Below, in pieces: positions 45,358-53,718 of a stretch of 64,000 nt of DNA. The stretch comes from Gemmatimonadales bacterium (lineage in GTDB: Bacteria > Gemmatimonadota > Gemmatimonadetes > Gemmatimonadales > GWC2-71-9): assembly GCA_036265815.1 (NCBI GenBank), contig DATAOI010000036.1, forward strand, positions 37,543-101,542, written 5' to 3'. Position numbers and translations under genes: made by a program. Position 1 is the first letter of the stretch. Each line of letters begins with the position of its first letter. The notes under the pieces are model-generated. The model did no database searches and was not told the origin of the DNA. It worked only from the letters and a program-made list of their open reading frames with translations.

Positions 45358-46011
45358 ATGAGAATCGGCATCATCGGCGTGGGCAACATCGGCGGCACCT
45401 TGGCGCGCCGGCTCACCCCGCTCGGGCACTCGGTGTCCATCGCCAACTCGCGCGGCCCCAACACCCTGGTTGAGCTGGCGAGAGAGACCGGGGCGAAGGC
45501 CGTCAGCGTCGAGCAGGCCGCTCGCTCCGGTGACGTGGTCATCGTGAGCATTCCCGAGAACCAGATCTCCCGTCTGCCGGCCGGCCTGTTCGACGGCGTG
45601 CCGGAGGACGTCGTCGTGGTCGACACCGGCAACTACTATCCGCAGCGCGACGGCCGGATCGAGGAGATCGAGAACGGCACCACCGAGAGCCGCTGGGTCT
45701 CCAATCAGCTCGGCCGTCCGGTGGTCAAGGTGTTCAACACCATCTATGCGCAGCACCTGCTGGAGCGCGGCAAGGCCACGGGCGCGCCGGGGCGTCTGGC
45801 GCTGCCGGTCGCGGGCGACGACCAGCGAGCCAAGAGCGTCATCATACGGCTGCTCGACGAGCTGGGATTCGACGGGGTGGACGCCGGGAGTCTGGACGAG
45901 TCCTGGCGGCAGCAGCCGGGCACCCCCGTGTATGGCCCGAACCTGGACGTGGCCGGCGCCCGCAAGGCGCTGGCGGAGGCGAAGCCGCTCCGTCCCGCGG
46001 CGGTGCACTAG
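45358..46011 (+). CDS. F420-dependent NADP oxidoreductase family protein
   Basis: A 217-aa Rossmann-fold protein. The dinucleotide motif is MRIGIIGVGNIGGTLARRL, followed by HSVSIANSRGPNTL, VVIVSIPE, VVVVDTGNYYP, PVVKVFNTIYAQHL and DGVDAGSLDESWRQQPGTPVYG. This matches the NADPH-dependent F420 reductase-like family, though many members use NADPH alone with other acceptors. It is cytoplasmic. A strong AGGAGG lies 4-5 nt before the ATG at 45358. It is transcribed away from the M13 gene. The substrate is unknown. Confidence 0.85.
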   Translation: MRIGIIGVGNIGGTLARRLTPLGHSVSIANSRGPNTLVELARETGAKAVSVEQAARSGDVVIVSIPENQISRLPAGLFDGVPEDVVVVDTGNYYPQRDGRIEEIENGTTESRWVSNQLGRPVVKVFNTIYAQHLLERGKATGAPGRLALPVAGDDQRAKSVIIRLLDELGFDGVDAGSLDESWRQQPGTPVYGPNLDVAGARKALAEAKPLRPAAVH

Positions 46012-46025
46012 CGGCGAGGCAGCGC

Positions 46026-46862
46026 TCAGGGGCGCAGGCGCGTATCGAGGAAGGTGAACACGTCCGGCTCCCAGGTGGCCACGCTTCGGTACACGAAATT
46101 GTGCCCTTCCCTGGCGGTTCGGCCGGAGGCAGGATAGATCCTCAAACGGTGAGCCTTTCCCAGCCGCTGCATCTCGGCGGCCAGAGCCTCCCCGGGTGAG
46201 ACCGAGTAGTCGTTCGATGCGTGGATGAAGAAGACCGGCGCCAGGGTGCGCGCCGCGGCCGCCCGGAGCTTCGCGCGGAGCTCGGGGGAGAGTCCCCAGC
46301 TGTATGCGGCGCCGGCGAACACCACGGCCGCTCGAAGCGCCGTGTCGCGCGCCGCCAGCAGCAGCGTGAGCGACCCGCCGAACGAATGCCCGGCCACGGC
46401 GACGCGCCGAGCGTCCACCTCGGGGAGGGCCCGGAGGAAGGCTAGCCCGGCGGAGGCTTCGTCGAGCTCTTCGCCCTCCAGCAGCTGCAGCTGCACCCGG
46501 TTACGGGCGTTCAGCCCCCCTGCCGTGAAGGCGCTATCCATGAGGTCGCCGTCGGAGGTGCCCTGATCGGCGGAGAGCCCGATGCCGCGACGGCAGAGGA
46601 AGAGAAAGACATACCCGTGCCTGGCGAAGACCGGTCCGAGCGCCGCCGGCTCTTCGGGATTCAGCGCGTCCCGACTCCCGGAGCTTCCGTGGCTGAAGAG
46701 CACCGCCGGGAATGGGCCGCGACCCGGGGGGCGCCAGAGCAATGCGTGCAGAGTGAGCGGCCCCGTCTGCACCGCCACCGTATCGGGTCCGCCGGACTGC
46801 TGCGCGGCGGCCGGCGTGGATGCCAGGGTCAATGCCAGCAGGAATACCCGGATCTCCGTCAC
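46026..46862 (-). CDS. Exported alpha/beta hydrolase (dienelactone-hydrolase-like)
   Basis: A 278-aa protein with a signal peptide (EIRVFLLALTLASTPAAAQQ). It has the alpha/beta-hydrolase core: oxyanion strand PAVLFSHGSSGSRDAL, nucleophile elbow VAGHSFGGSLT, acid in FFIHASNDYSVSPG and the His in EGHNF. The nucleophile is Ser, unlike the Cys-type dienelactone hydrolase at 52906. The GTG start at 46862 lies directly before the signal peptide, with GGGAAGG immediately upstream. It is likely an esterase or peptidase acting outside the cytoplasm. Confidence 0.75.
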   Translation of the reverse strand: MTEIRVFLLALTLASTPAAAQQSGGPDTVAVQTGPLTLHALLWRPPGRGPFPAVLFSHGSSGSRDALNPEEPAALGPVFARHGYVFLFLCRRGIGLSADQGTSDGDLMDSAFTAGGLNARNRVQLQLLEGEELDEASAGLAFLRALPEVDARRVAVAGHSFGGSLTLLLAARDTALRAAVVFAGAAYSWGLSPELRAKLRAAAARTLAPVFFIHASNDYSVSPGEALAAEMQRLGKAHRLRIYPASGRTAREGHNFVYRSVATWEPDVFTFLDTRLRP

Positions 46863-46937
46863 GCCTTCCCAGACCCTCCAAACGGCGTTTACATATCTGC
46901 GACCGGGCGCACGACACGCCCGACCCCGAGGTCTGCC

Positions 46938-47915
46938 GTGGCCGAGCCCAAGATCGCCAAGAAGGCACCCCGCCGGAAGAAGCGCCCCTCCGGTGCACCC
47001 CGCTCCCGTGGCCTCTCCCCCGACGCGCTTGGCTCCGGCTCCCCGCCCGCGGCGGTAGCCCGCCTGGTCCAGGCGATCGAATCCGACGGCGGGTCTGTGC
47101 TGGCCAGCTACCGCGATCCGCTCGGCGGCAACTGGCAGCTCTTCGCCGGGCTTCCCATCGATTTGGTGGAGCCCACGCCTTACCAGCGCGACCTCTCCGA
47201 CGCCCACGTCGCCAAGCTCTGCTCCGCCATGGACCGGCTCGGCCGCTATATCGATCCCATGGTCGTGGTCCGGACCGATGACGGACACTACTGGACACCG
47301 AACGGGAACCATCGCCTGGCGGCGCTCCGCACGCTCGGTGCTCGCTCCGCGGTGGCGATCGTGGTGCCCGAGCCCGAGGTCGCCCGCCGGATCCTGCTGC
47401 TCAACACCGAGAAGGCCCATAACCTCCGCGAGCGGGCCCTCGAGGTGGCCCGGCTGGCGGAGAACCTCGCGCAGCTCGACGATCGCGCCGAGCGGGAGTT
47501 CGAGACCGAGTTCGAGGAGGCCGCGCTCCTGACACTGGGCTTCTGCTACCTGGAGAACGGGCGCTTCGCCGGCGGCGCCTACCATCCAGTCCTCCGCCGG
47601 ATCGACACGTTCCTCGGCGCGGCGTTGCCCAAGGCACTGGAGATCCGCCGGGAGCGGGCGGCCAAGGTGCTCGAGCTGGAGGCGGCGGTGGCGGAGGCGG
47701 TGCAGGGGCTCAAGGCGCGCGGCTTCGAGAGTCCCTACCTGCGGGCATTCGTGGTGGCGCGGATCAATCCGATCCGGTTCAAGCGCGGCGCGAAGGTGGA
47801 GTTCGACGAGACCATCGACAAGATGACGGCCGCGGCGCGGCGGTTCGACGCGGGGAGGGTCAAGGCCGACCAGGTGGCGCGCGCCGCCGGCCCGCCGGAG
47901 GAGCCGGCCTCCTAG
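46938..47915 (+). CDS. ParB-N/Srx-fold protein
   Basis: A 325-aa cytoplasmic protein. After a basic Lys/Arg tail (KIAKKAPRRKKRPSG), residues ~75-180 carry a ParB N-terminal/sulfiredoxin-like domain: LPIDLVEPTPYQRDLSDAHV, PMVVVRTDDGHYWTPNGNHRLAALRTLG and the interface ERALEVARLAENLAQL. The GNHRLAA stretch corresponds to ParB box II. There is no recognisable centromere-binding HTH, so it is a stand-alone ParB-like nucleotide-binding protein, not a partition protein. The C-terminal half is helical. GTG 46938 has GAGG about 6 nt upstream. It converges on the gene at 48481 with overlapping stops. Confidence 0.75.
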   Translation: MAEPKIAKKAPRRKKRPSGAPRSRGLSPDALGSGSPPAAVARLVQAIESDGGSVLASYRDPLGGNWQLFAGLPIDLVEPTPYQRDLSDAHVAKLCSAMDRLGRYIDPMVVVRTDDGHYWTPNGNHRLAALRTLGARSAVAIVVPEPEVARRILLLNTEKAHNLRERALEVARLAENLAQLDDRAEREFETEFEEAALLTLGFCYLENGRFAGGAYHPVLRRIDTFLGAALPKALEIRRERAAKVLELEAAVAEAVQGLKARGFESPYLRAFVVARINPIRFKRGAKVEFDETIDKMTAAARRFDAGRVKADQVARAAGPPEEPAS

Positions 47916-48481
47916 CCCGCGGACGAGTCATGGATGACGGTCTCCAGTTCGTCCGGGGTGCGTCGCCGGCATTCCCGTTTGAGGTCCTCGATGTCGGTGG
48001 CCAGAAACTCGCCGAAAAAGCCCTCGGTCGTGATCTCCAGGGCTGGCAGGTCCTTCTTGGCGGCGGTATTGGAGTAGAGCGCCACGATGGCGCGCTGGTC
48101 GAACTGATAGAACGAGTACGTGGGATAGCGGCCGAACAGCCAGATCTCGGTCGGCTTCCGGAAGTCCCGCGCCAGGCGGCCGAAGTAGCGGTAGGCGTCC
48201 ACCACCAGCGTGGGGATCAGCGGCCCGTCATCGAAGTGCTTCTCCAGCGAGAACATCAGTTCGTGGTTCTCGAGGTCCGGGAGGAACACCTCCAGGGTGG
48301 TGCCCTCCCGGGCGAGAAAGGCCTTGATCGCCGCGTCGTGGTTCTCCCGCCAGCGGCGTGAATGGATGAAGTAGACCACCATCCGGGCGGACGCCGGGAT
48401 GAGCTCCTCGAACCGGGGAACGAACCCGGTGAACGCCGCGACGCGAAGGATGCCGGACAACGGGGGAGGGGCGGAGGTCAT
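47912..48481 (-). CDS. Hypothetical protein with a phospholipase-D-like outline
   Basis: A 189-aa cytoplasmic protein. Strand-helix-strand pattern: ASARMVVYFIHSRRWRENHDAAI, TLEVFLPDLENHELMFSLEKHF, TEIWLFGRYPTYSFYQFDQRAIVALYSN and EITTEGFFGEFLATDIEDL. This is similar in layout to PLD-like domains attached to regulators (DUF5919 type) but without an HKD motif. The N-terminal VVYFIHSRRW and the Phe/Tyr-rich strand are well defined. Function is not recognised. It converges with the ParB-like gene; their stops interlock in a CTAG. Confidence 0.55.
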   Translation of the reverse strand: MTSAPPPLSGILRVAAFTGFVPRFEELIPASARMVVYFIHSRRWRENHDAAIKAFLAREGTTLEVFLPDLENHELMFSLEKHFDDGPLIPTLVVDAYRYFGRLARDFRKPTEIWLFGRYPTYSFYQFDQRAIVALYSNTAAKKDLPALEITTEGFFGEFLATDIEDLKRECRRRTPDELETVIHDSSAG

Positions 48482-48611
48482 CGAGCGAAGATGCCATCGG
48501 CAGGACGGCGGGGCAAGAAACCAGTGGGTTTCGGCACGCCTGTTACAGCCGAGGGGTATGGTGAGTCTTGCAGGAGAGACCGCGGCTCTGCTCCACCGAC
48601 CGGGAGGCGTT

Positions 48612-49661
48612 ATGCGACAAGGCTTTGTCTGGCTGTGGGGAGCGGCATTGCTGGTTGCTCAGGGCTGCGGCGATGGCTCGACCGGACCCACGGGCGACAG
48701 TGAAGGGAAGCGCCTGGCCAGCCAGTTCGAGCACCTCGCCGACTCGGTCGACGACGCGGGCTACTCCCCGACCGCCGATGCGCTCCGGCACGCGGCCGAG
48801 ATCGTCCGGCTGACCGGCCACGCCACGCCGGTCACCCTGACCATCGACGGCGCCAGCCGGAGCTTCCTCGCGGTCACCGAGCAGCTCGACTTCCCCAACC
48901 TGCAATGCACCTGGCCGGGAGATAGCGGCATCGCGCCTCCTCCGGTCGACACCGTCGTGGTCGAGCCGCCCGAGGGTGGCGGCGGCGGCAGCCCGTCCGA
49001 CACCATGCTGACGTCGGAGGACAGCGTGGTGACTCCCCCCGTTCCCGGTGGCCCTGGCGAGTGCACCCAGGTCGGCACCTATTCGATGCGGACGCTCATC
49101 GCCTGGGAACCCGAGCACATGGCCGAGGTGGTCCGCATCGTCGCCGACGTCGGCAGCAACGAGGTCGAGACCAAGGTTCCCGATGTGATGACTGGCCTCC
49201 CCACCAATCCCGCCGCGAACGACGCGGCAGCCGCCGACTCCACGACGACCCCCCCCGATACGGCTGGTGGTGGTGGCGGGAGCGGCGGCTACCCGGGTTT
49301 CATGGGGGAGTACCTGGTTCGCGAGCTGGGGAGCTGGTACGCGGTCGAGGGCAGCCAGACCAACGCGCTGGAGAATTCGGGTGGCGCCTGCACGGCAGAT
49401 CGCGCGAGCTTCGATTGGGCAGAGTTCAGCTGCGAGGCGGCCCGGTTCCGCTTCGAGTTCACCATGCGGGCGGAGCCGCTGCGCTATCCGGATCAGCCCA
49501 TAGCCGAAGGCGAGCCATCGCCGGGGCAAGTCGAGGGAAGCCACACGCTCGCGCTGGCGGCGGCCAGCGTGGACGGCGTGCGACTCTCGGTGGTGGCGTG
49601 GACGCCGCCGCCACCGGTGCCCGGGCCTCTCCCACCGGATTCCGTGGTCGCGGCGCGCTGA
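48612..49661 (+). CDS. Lipoprotein with Gly/Pro-rich linkers
   Basis: A 349-aa lipoprotein (FVWLWGAALLVAQGC). An N-terminal helical hairpin (residues ~30-70) is followed by beta segments interrupted by two low-complexity linkers (PPEGGGGGSPSDT, DTAGGGGGSGG). It has two Cys (LQCTW, GECTQ) and further C-terminal Cys (GGACTADR, FSCEAARF) that could make disulfides. The family is not recognised. GGAGG lies 4 nt before the ATG at 48612, and TATGGT at 48557 is a plausible -10. It converges with the glycosidase gene, stops abutting in a 12-bp palindrome. Confidence 0.65.
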   Translation: MRQGFVWLWGAALLVAQGCGDGSTGPTGDSEGKRLASQFEHLADSVDDAGYSPTADALRHAAEIVRLTGHATPVTLTIDGASRSFLAVTEQLDFPNLQCTWPGDSGIAPPPVDTVVVEPPEGGGGGSPSDTMLTSEDSVVTPPVPGGPGECTQVGTYSMRTLIAWEPEHMAEVVRIVADVGSNEVETKVPDVMTGLPTNPAANDAAAADSTTTPPDTAGGGGGSGGYPGFMGEYLVRELGSWYAVEGSQTNALENSGGACTADRASFDWAEFSCEAARFRFEFTMRAEPLRYPDQPIAEGEPSPGQVEGSHTLALAAASVDGVRLSVVAWTPPPPVPGPLPPDSVVAAR

Positions 49662-50609
49662 TCAGCGAGTCCGTCCCACCAAACCGAGCGGCACGCTCCG
49701 GATCCCTGGCCAGACGCGCGCGGCTCCCATCGAGTCGCGCACCAGCAACTGCCCCGAGATGCCGCCGTCCAGCAGCACGGCCTGGCGGCAGCCGAGCGCA
49801 CCCATGACGGCCGCCATTTCCGGCGTCGTCAGCCCGAAGGGAATTCTCCCCAGCATCCCTCCCAGCGCATCGAAACGGGTGAGTGCGATGACAACGCGCC
49901 CATCGGGGAGGGTGCCGAGTGCCAGCCGGCTGTCGCGATGCCTGAGGTCGACACCTCGGCCATCCTGCAGGAGCGGCAGCGGTATGGTCCCGGCATCCAG
50001 CAGCATCGGATAGCTCTGGAACGCCTCGCGCGCGGTACCCCGCAGCCGCTCCGCGCTGACGCTGTCGGGCGAGACGATCCGCACCCGGCCGTCCGGTTGC
50101 ACCACGACCGCGCCGGCCAGGGGTGCGTACTGTGGTGGCAGCACCTCGCGCCCGCCGGTCACCACCCATCCCCAGGGCAGCGACGCGCGGAACTGACCCG
50201 CAGTCAGCGCGAAGGCGGCGTCGCTGCCTGCATCGCCGATGGTCCAGTCGCGGTCCCGGGTGAACGCGGGATCGAGCGCGAGCTCGACCAGCCCCGGGTC
50301 CACCCGTACCAGCACCAGGCGAGTCCGCCACGCTTCGCTCGCGCCGCGGAGCTGCAGCTCGCCCCATTCCACGCCGCCCTCGCCTGCCGACCACGAAACG
50401 AGGTGCGCCAACGGCCGTTCGCCCTCCCAGCGGGTGGGCGCGGCGTCACGACGCCACCAGGTCACCCATCCATTACGCCCAAGTACCGCGAGCGCATCGG
50501 CTGAGCGGGGCGCCTCGGCCCGGAAGGCGGACACGGCGATCTCGCTCGCAGCGAGGGCGGCAGCGGCGCCGAGCGCGACGGCGGTCCGACGAGAGATTGT
50601 CAGACTCAC
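49662..50609 (-). CDS. Phosphodiester glycosidase (NAGPA) family protein, exported
   Basis: A 315-aa exported protein (AVALGAAAALAASEIAVSA). The conserved C-terminal NAGPA (PF09992-type) features are FGLTTPEMAAVMGALGCRQAVLLDGGISGQLLV and the preceding VVALTRFD-like strand (VVIALTRFDALGG). Members remove terminal phosphodiester-linked sugars, and bacterial ones act on cell-wall or exopolysaccharide. The GTG at 50609 overlaps the preceding stop as GTGA, so it is translated together with the 51643 gene. The substrate is unassigned. Confidence 0.75.
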   Translation of the reverse strand: MSLTISRRTAVALGAAAALAASEIAVSAFRAEAPRSADALAVLGRNGWVTWWRRDAAPTRWEGERPLAHLVSWSAGEGGVEWGELQLRGASEAWRTRLVLVRVDPGLVELALDPAFTRDRDWTIGDAGSDAAFALTAGQFRASLPWGWVVTGGREVLPPQYAPLAGAVVVQPDGRVRIVSPDSVSAERLRGTAREAFQSYPMLLDAGTIPLPLLQDGRGVDLRHRDSRLALGTLPDGRVVIALTRFDALGGMLGRIPFGLTTPEMAAVMGALGCRQAVLLDGGISGQLLVRDSMGAARVWPGIRSVPLGLVGRTR

Positions 50610-51643
50610 TTCTGACCCATGCTGCAGCCCGCCATCATGATCCGGTTCACCGAATCCGCGATCGCCATCATGAGCGCGTCGTTGCCGGCCTTCCGCGCGG
50701 CCTCACCCCGTTTTCCCAAGGCCTGGATTTCGGCTTCGTGCTTCTGGGCGTTCTGTACCATGCAGTCGTTCATCGCCGTCATGCCTGTGGGCACCGCCGG
50801 AGCCGGTGGTGCGGTGTCCGCGGCGGCCGCGGGAGCTGGCGCCGCCGCCGGTGCCGCCTTCCCCACCCGACCCTCGTGCGGATCACGGATCCCCATCAAC
50901 GACTTGAGCTCGGGTCCCTTGGCGGTGACGGCGGCCTTCTCGGAAGGCGATGCATCTGGCGGGGGCGGGTCTCCGGCCAGGATCGCGATGATCCGATCAT
51001 TGGTCTGCCCGTACTCGGTGGCCGTGAGGCCGGCGGTCTTGAGGATCTCCGCCTCGGCAGACCTGTCGACCTCGCGCTGCATGTCGTAATAGTTGTCCGG
51101 CCGCGCGGGCTGGTGCACGGTGCAGCTCGGGTCGATCATCGCCAGCATGGAGTCCTGATATATCGCCACCCTTAGCGTGTCCTGCTTCGTCTGCGCCGCG
51201 ATCATCTTGTCCATCAGGGCGGTGTACTTCGCCGACGTCTTTTCGTTGGACGCCATCCGCTGAACGCCGGCCTGTGTCCCCGCCTCGCATTTGGCCTTTG
51301 CGGTCTCATAGGCGGCTTGGGCCCGAGTGTACCGGCCATAGGGTGTGTCTTCCTTGGTCGCCGCCAGACGCCTGGCCTGCCCCGCCTTGAGTCCAGCCAC
51401 CAGGCGATCCACAGCCTCCGCGGTGAGAACCACGGTGCTGCCGTCGCTTCCGGTTGGCGCGCTGGGCGCCTCTGCCCCGGCGTCGCCAGCGGCCTTTTCA
51501 ACCGCGGTGGTCGCCGTCTTCTCTTTCAGCTTCTTCTTGAGCCCGCCGAACTGGGCCGATGCCGGGGTGGCGAGGCAGAGGGCAACGATCGCGAGCGCCA
51601 CGAGGCGCCCGGCGGCGAAACATCGCCTGTTCGCATTTGGCAT
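50606..51643 (-). CDS. Exported coiled-coil/helical protein
   Basis: A 345-aa exported protein (LVALAIVALCLATPASAQ). It is helical with charged repeats (QFGGLKKKLKEKTATTAVEKAA). A central Ala/Lys/Gln-rich region (~90-160) contains MDKMIAAQTKQDTLRVAIYQ, followed by the Ala/Pro linker APAAAPAPAAAADTAPPAPAVP and a C-terminal helix with two Cys (NDCMVQNAQ, MAGCSMGQK). The family is not recognised. GGAGGGG lies 5 nt before the ATG at 51643. It is co-translated with the glycosidase. Confidence 0.65.
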   Translation of the reverse strand: MPNANRRCFAAGRLVALAIVALCLATPASAQFGGLKKKLKEKTATTAVEKAAGDAGAEAPSAPTGSDGSTVVLTAEAVDRLVAGLKAGQARRLAATKEDTPYGRYTRAQAAYETAKAKCEAGTQAGVQRMASNEKTSAKYTALMDKMIAAQTKQDTLRVAIYQDSMLAMIDPSCTVHQPARPDNYYDMQREVDRSAEAEILKTAGLTATEYGQTNDRIIAILAGDPPPPDASPSEKAAVTAKGPELKSLMGIRDPHEGRVGKAAPAAAPAPAAAADTAPPAPAVPTGMTAMNDCMVQNAQKHEAEIQALGKRGEAARKAGNDALMMAIADSVNRIMMAGCSMGQK

Positions 51644-51902
51644 TTTTCCCCTCCAGGAAGGATGCAAGCAGCGGCCCACTCGCAACAACGCGGTACGGCG
51701 GACGCGAACAGGTTTTCGGCAAGGATGAGCTGGGATGTGTGCCAGCTTGAATCTGCAGCCTGGATCTGGTGTCGGCCAGGGGAGGGCGGGCCAGGCAGGG
51801 GACCCGAGGGGAATCACCGGCGGTGAGCATGCTATCTTGCCAGTGATTCACTTGATGGAGCAGACGACGGCACCTTCGCCATCAGCCTCGAGGAACGTCA
51901 GT

Positions 51903-52898
51903 ATGCGAGAGAGATACCTGTGGTCGGCCGCCCTGGCCCTCACCCTGACCAGCGCCGCGGCATGCACCCGCGATCGCCGCGAGACCGCGTCCGGGGCCGG
52001 CGGCACCCCGACGGACACGACCACTGCTGCCGCCCCCGCCCCCGCCCCCGCCACCTTCAAGAAGTCAGGCGAGATCGGTGGCCTCAAACACCCGGAATCG
52101 GCGCGCTACGACCAGGATCTCGACGTCTGGTTCGTCTCCAACATCAACGGAAACCCGATCGCCAAAGACAACAACGGCTTCATCAGCCGCCTCACGGCCG
52201 ACGGCAAGGTCGACTCGCTCAAGTTCATCGCGGGCGGAGTCAAGGGCGTGACGCTCAACGGACCCAAGGGGATGGTGACCGTGGGTGATACTCTCTGGGT
52301 GGCCGACATCGATGCCGTGCGCGCCTTCAATACCCGGACCGGGGCCCCGGTGGCCACGGTCAAGTTCCCCGGGGCGAAGTTCCTCAACGACATCGCTGTG
52401 GGACCGGACGGCATCTACATCACCGACAGCGGGTTCGGCCCGGGCTCCGGGGGACAGTTCACCCACCCGGGCCCCGACCGCATCTACCACATCGGCGCCG
52501 GGCACAAGGCCGGCGTGGCGCTCCAGACGGACAGCCTCGCCGCCCCCAATGGCATCACCTGGATCGCGAGCCGAAGCCGCTTCGTCATCGTTCCCAACGA
52601 CGGCAAGGAGATCCAGGAGTGGGCGCCGGGCGAGAAGGCGCCCAAGTCGATCGGCTCCGGCCCGGGTGAGCAGGACGGTGTCGAGTCGCTCTCTGACGGA
52701 CGACTCCTGGTGACGAGCTGGGCCGATTCGAGCCTGTTCGTGCTGGATGGCGGTCGTGCGGAGCCGGTGGCCAAAGTGGACGGTGGCCCCGCCGACATCG
52801 GGATCGATACCAAGCGGAACCGGGTCGCGGTCCCGCTGCTCATGCAGGACAAGGTGGAGTTCTGGGACATTCCGGCGAGCAGCGCCGGCCAGCACTGA
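51903..52898 (+). CDS. SMP-30/gluconolactonase-like propeller lipoprotein
   Basis: A 331-aa lipoprotein (LWSAALALTLTSAAAC). Six-bladed propeller repeats are seen as HPESARYDQDLDVWFVSNIN, VGDTLWVADIDAVRAFNTRTG, FLNDIAVGPDGIYITDSG, PNGITWIASRSRFVIV, GVESLSDGRLLVTSW and GPADIGIDTKRNRVAVPL. The Asp/Asn metal sites and overall order match SMP-30/LRE/NHL-type lactonases, but lactonase activity is unproven. GAGGAACG is 8 nt before the ATG at 51903. TATCTT at 51833 is a candidate -10. It is first of the coupled trio ending at 55289. Confidence 0.75.
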   Translation: MRERYLWSAALALTLTSAAACTRDRRETASGAGGTPTDTTTAAAPAPAPATFKKSGEIGGLKHPESARYDQDLDVWFVSNINGNPIAKDNNGFISRLTADGKVDSLKFIAGGVKGVTLNGPKGMVTVGDTLWVADIDAVRAFNTRTGAPVATVKFPGAKFLNDIAVGPDGIYITDSGFGPGSGGQFTHPGPDRIYHIGAGHKAGVALQTDSLAAPNGITWIASRSRFVIVPNDGKEIQEWAPGEKAPKSIGSGPGEQDGVESLSDGRLLVTSWADSSLFVLDGGRAEPVAKVDGGPADIGIDTKRNRVAVPLLMQDKVEFWDIPASSAGQH

Positions 52899-52905
52899 GG
52901 ACCTT

Positions 52906-53718
52906 ATGAGTCACCTACGCACACGGGTCCGCGGCGCCGCTTCCTACCTGCTCGTGGCTGTGCTCGGCGCCGCTCTCGGCGCGGCGGGCGCGGCGGTGGT
53001 GAGGTCCCGGGCCGCCCTGGATCCCGTCACCACCCACGGCGAGTGGGTCCACATCAAGAACGGCGCGGACTCGATCCGCGCGTATGTTGCCTATCCCGAG
53101 CGGAAGACCAAGGCACCGGCCATCATCGTCATCCACGAGATCTTCGGCCTCACCGACTGGGAGCCCACCGTGGCCGACCGGCTGGCCAAGGACGGCTATG
53201 TCGCGGTCCTGCCCGACCTGCTCTCGTCCAAGTACGGCAAATCGCCCGCCGACGCCGACTCCGGCCGGAAGCTGGTGAGCGAGCTGGAGCCGGACCGGAT
53301 CACGAGCGACCTCGACGCGGTGTACGGCTACGTGAACGGGCTGCCGGCGGTATTCAAGGACCGGGTCGGCACCATCGGCTTCTGCTGGGGTGGTGGGCAG
53401 AGCTTCCGCTACGCGACCCACAATCCCAACCTCCGCGCGGCCGTCGTCTGCTACGGTCCCGCGCCGGACACCGGGTCCATCCGCCGCATCAAGGCCCCTA
53501 TCCTCGGGGTCTACGGCGAGAACGACGAGCGCATCACCGGCAGCCTGCCGGAGGTCGCGGGTCAGATGCAGTCGGCGGGGAAGACCTTTACCTATGACGT
53601 CTACCCCGGCACCGGACACGGGTTCCTCAAGCCCGGCCGGCAAGGCTCGGACGGGCCGCAGGTGGAGCGGGCATGGACCCGTATCCTCCAGTTCTACCGC
53701 GCGCGGCTGGGCAAGTGA
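52906..53718 (+). CDS. Dienelactone-hydrolase family protein, membrane-anchored
   Basis: A 270-aa protein with an N-terminal hydrophobic signal anchor (AASYLLVAVLGAALGAAGAAVV). It is a DLH-type alpha/beta hydrolase: HEIFGLTDW, nucleophile C160 in IGFCWGGGQS, acid D207 in YGENDERIT and H238 in YPGTGHGFLKPGR. The Cys nucleophile defines the family, which hydrolyses lactones such as dienelactone. Here it is exported and probably handles another ester or lactone. It follows the propeller gene by 7 nt and overlaps the next start as GTGA. Confidence 0.85.
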   Translation: MSHLRTRVRGAASYLLVAVLGAALGAAGAAVVRSRAALDPVTTHGEWVHIKNGADSIRAYVAYPERKTKAPAIIVIHEIFGLTDWEPTVADRLAKDGYVAVLPDLLSSKYGKSPADADSGRKLVSELEPDRITSDLDAVYGYVNGLPAVFKDRVGTIGFCWGGGQSFRYATHNPNLRAAVVCYGPAPDTGSIRRIKAPILGVYGENDERITGSLPEVAGQMQSAGKTFTYDVYPGTGHGFLKPGRQGSDGPQVERAWTRILQFYRARLGK

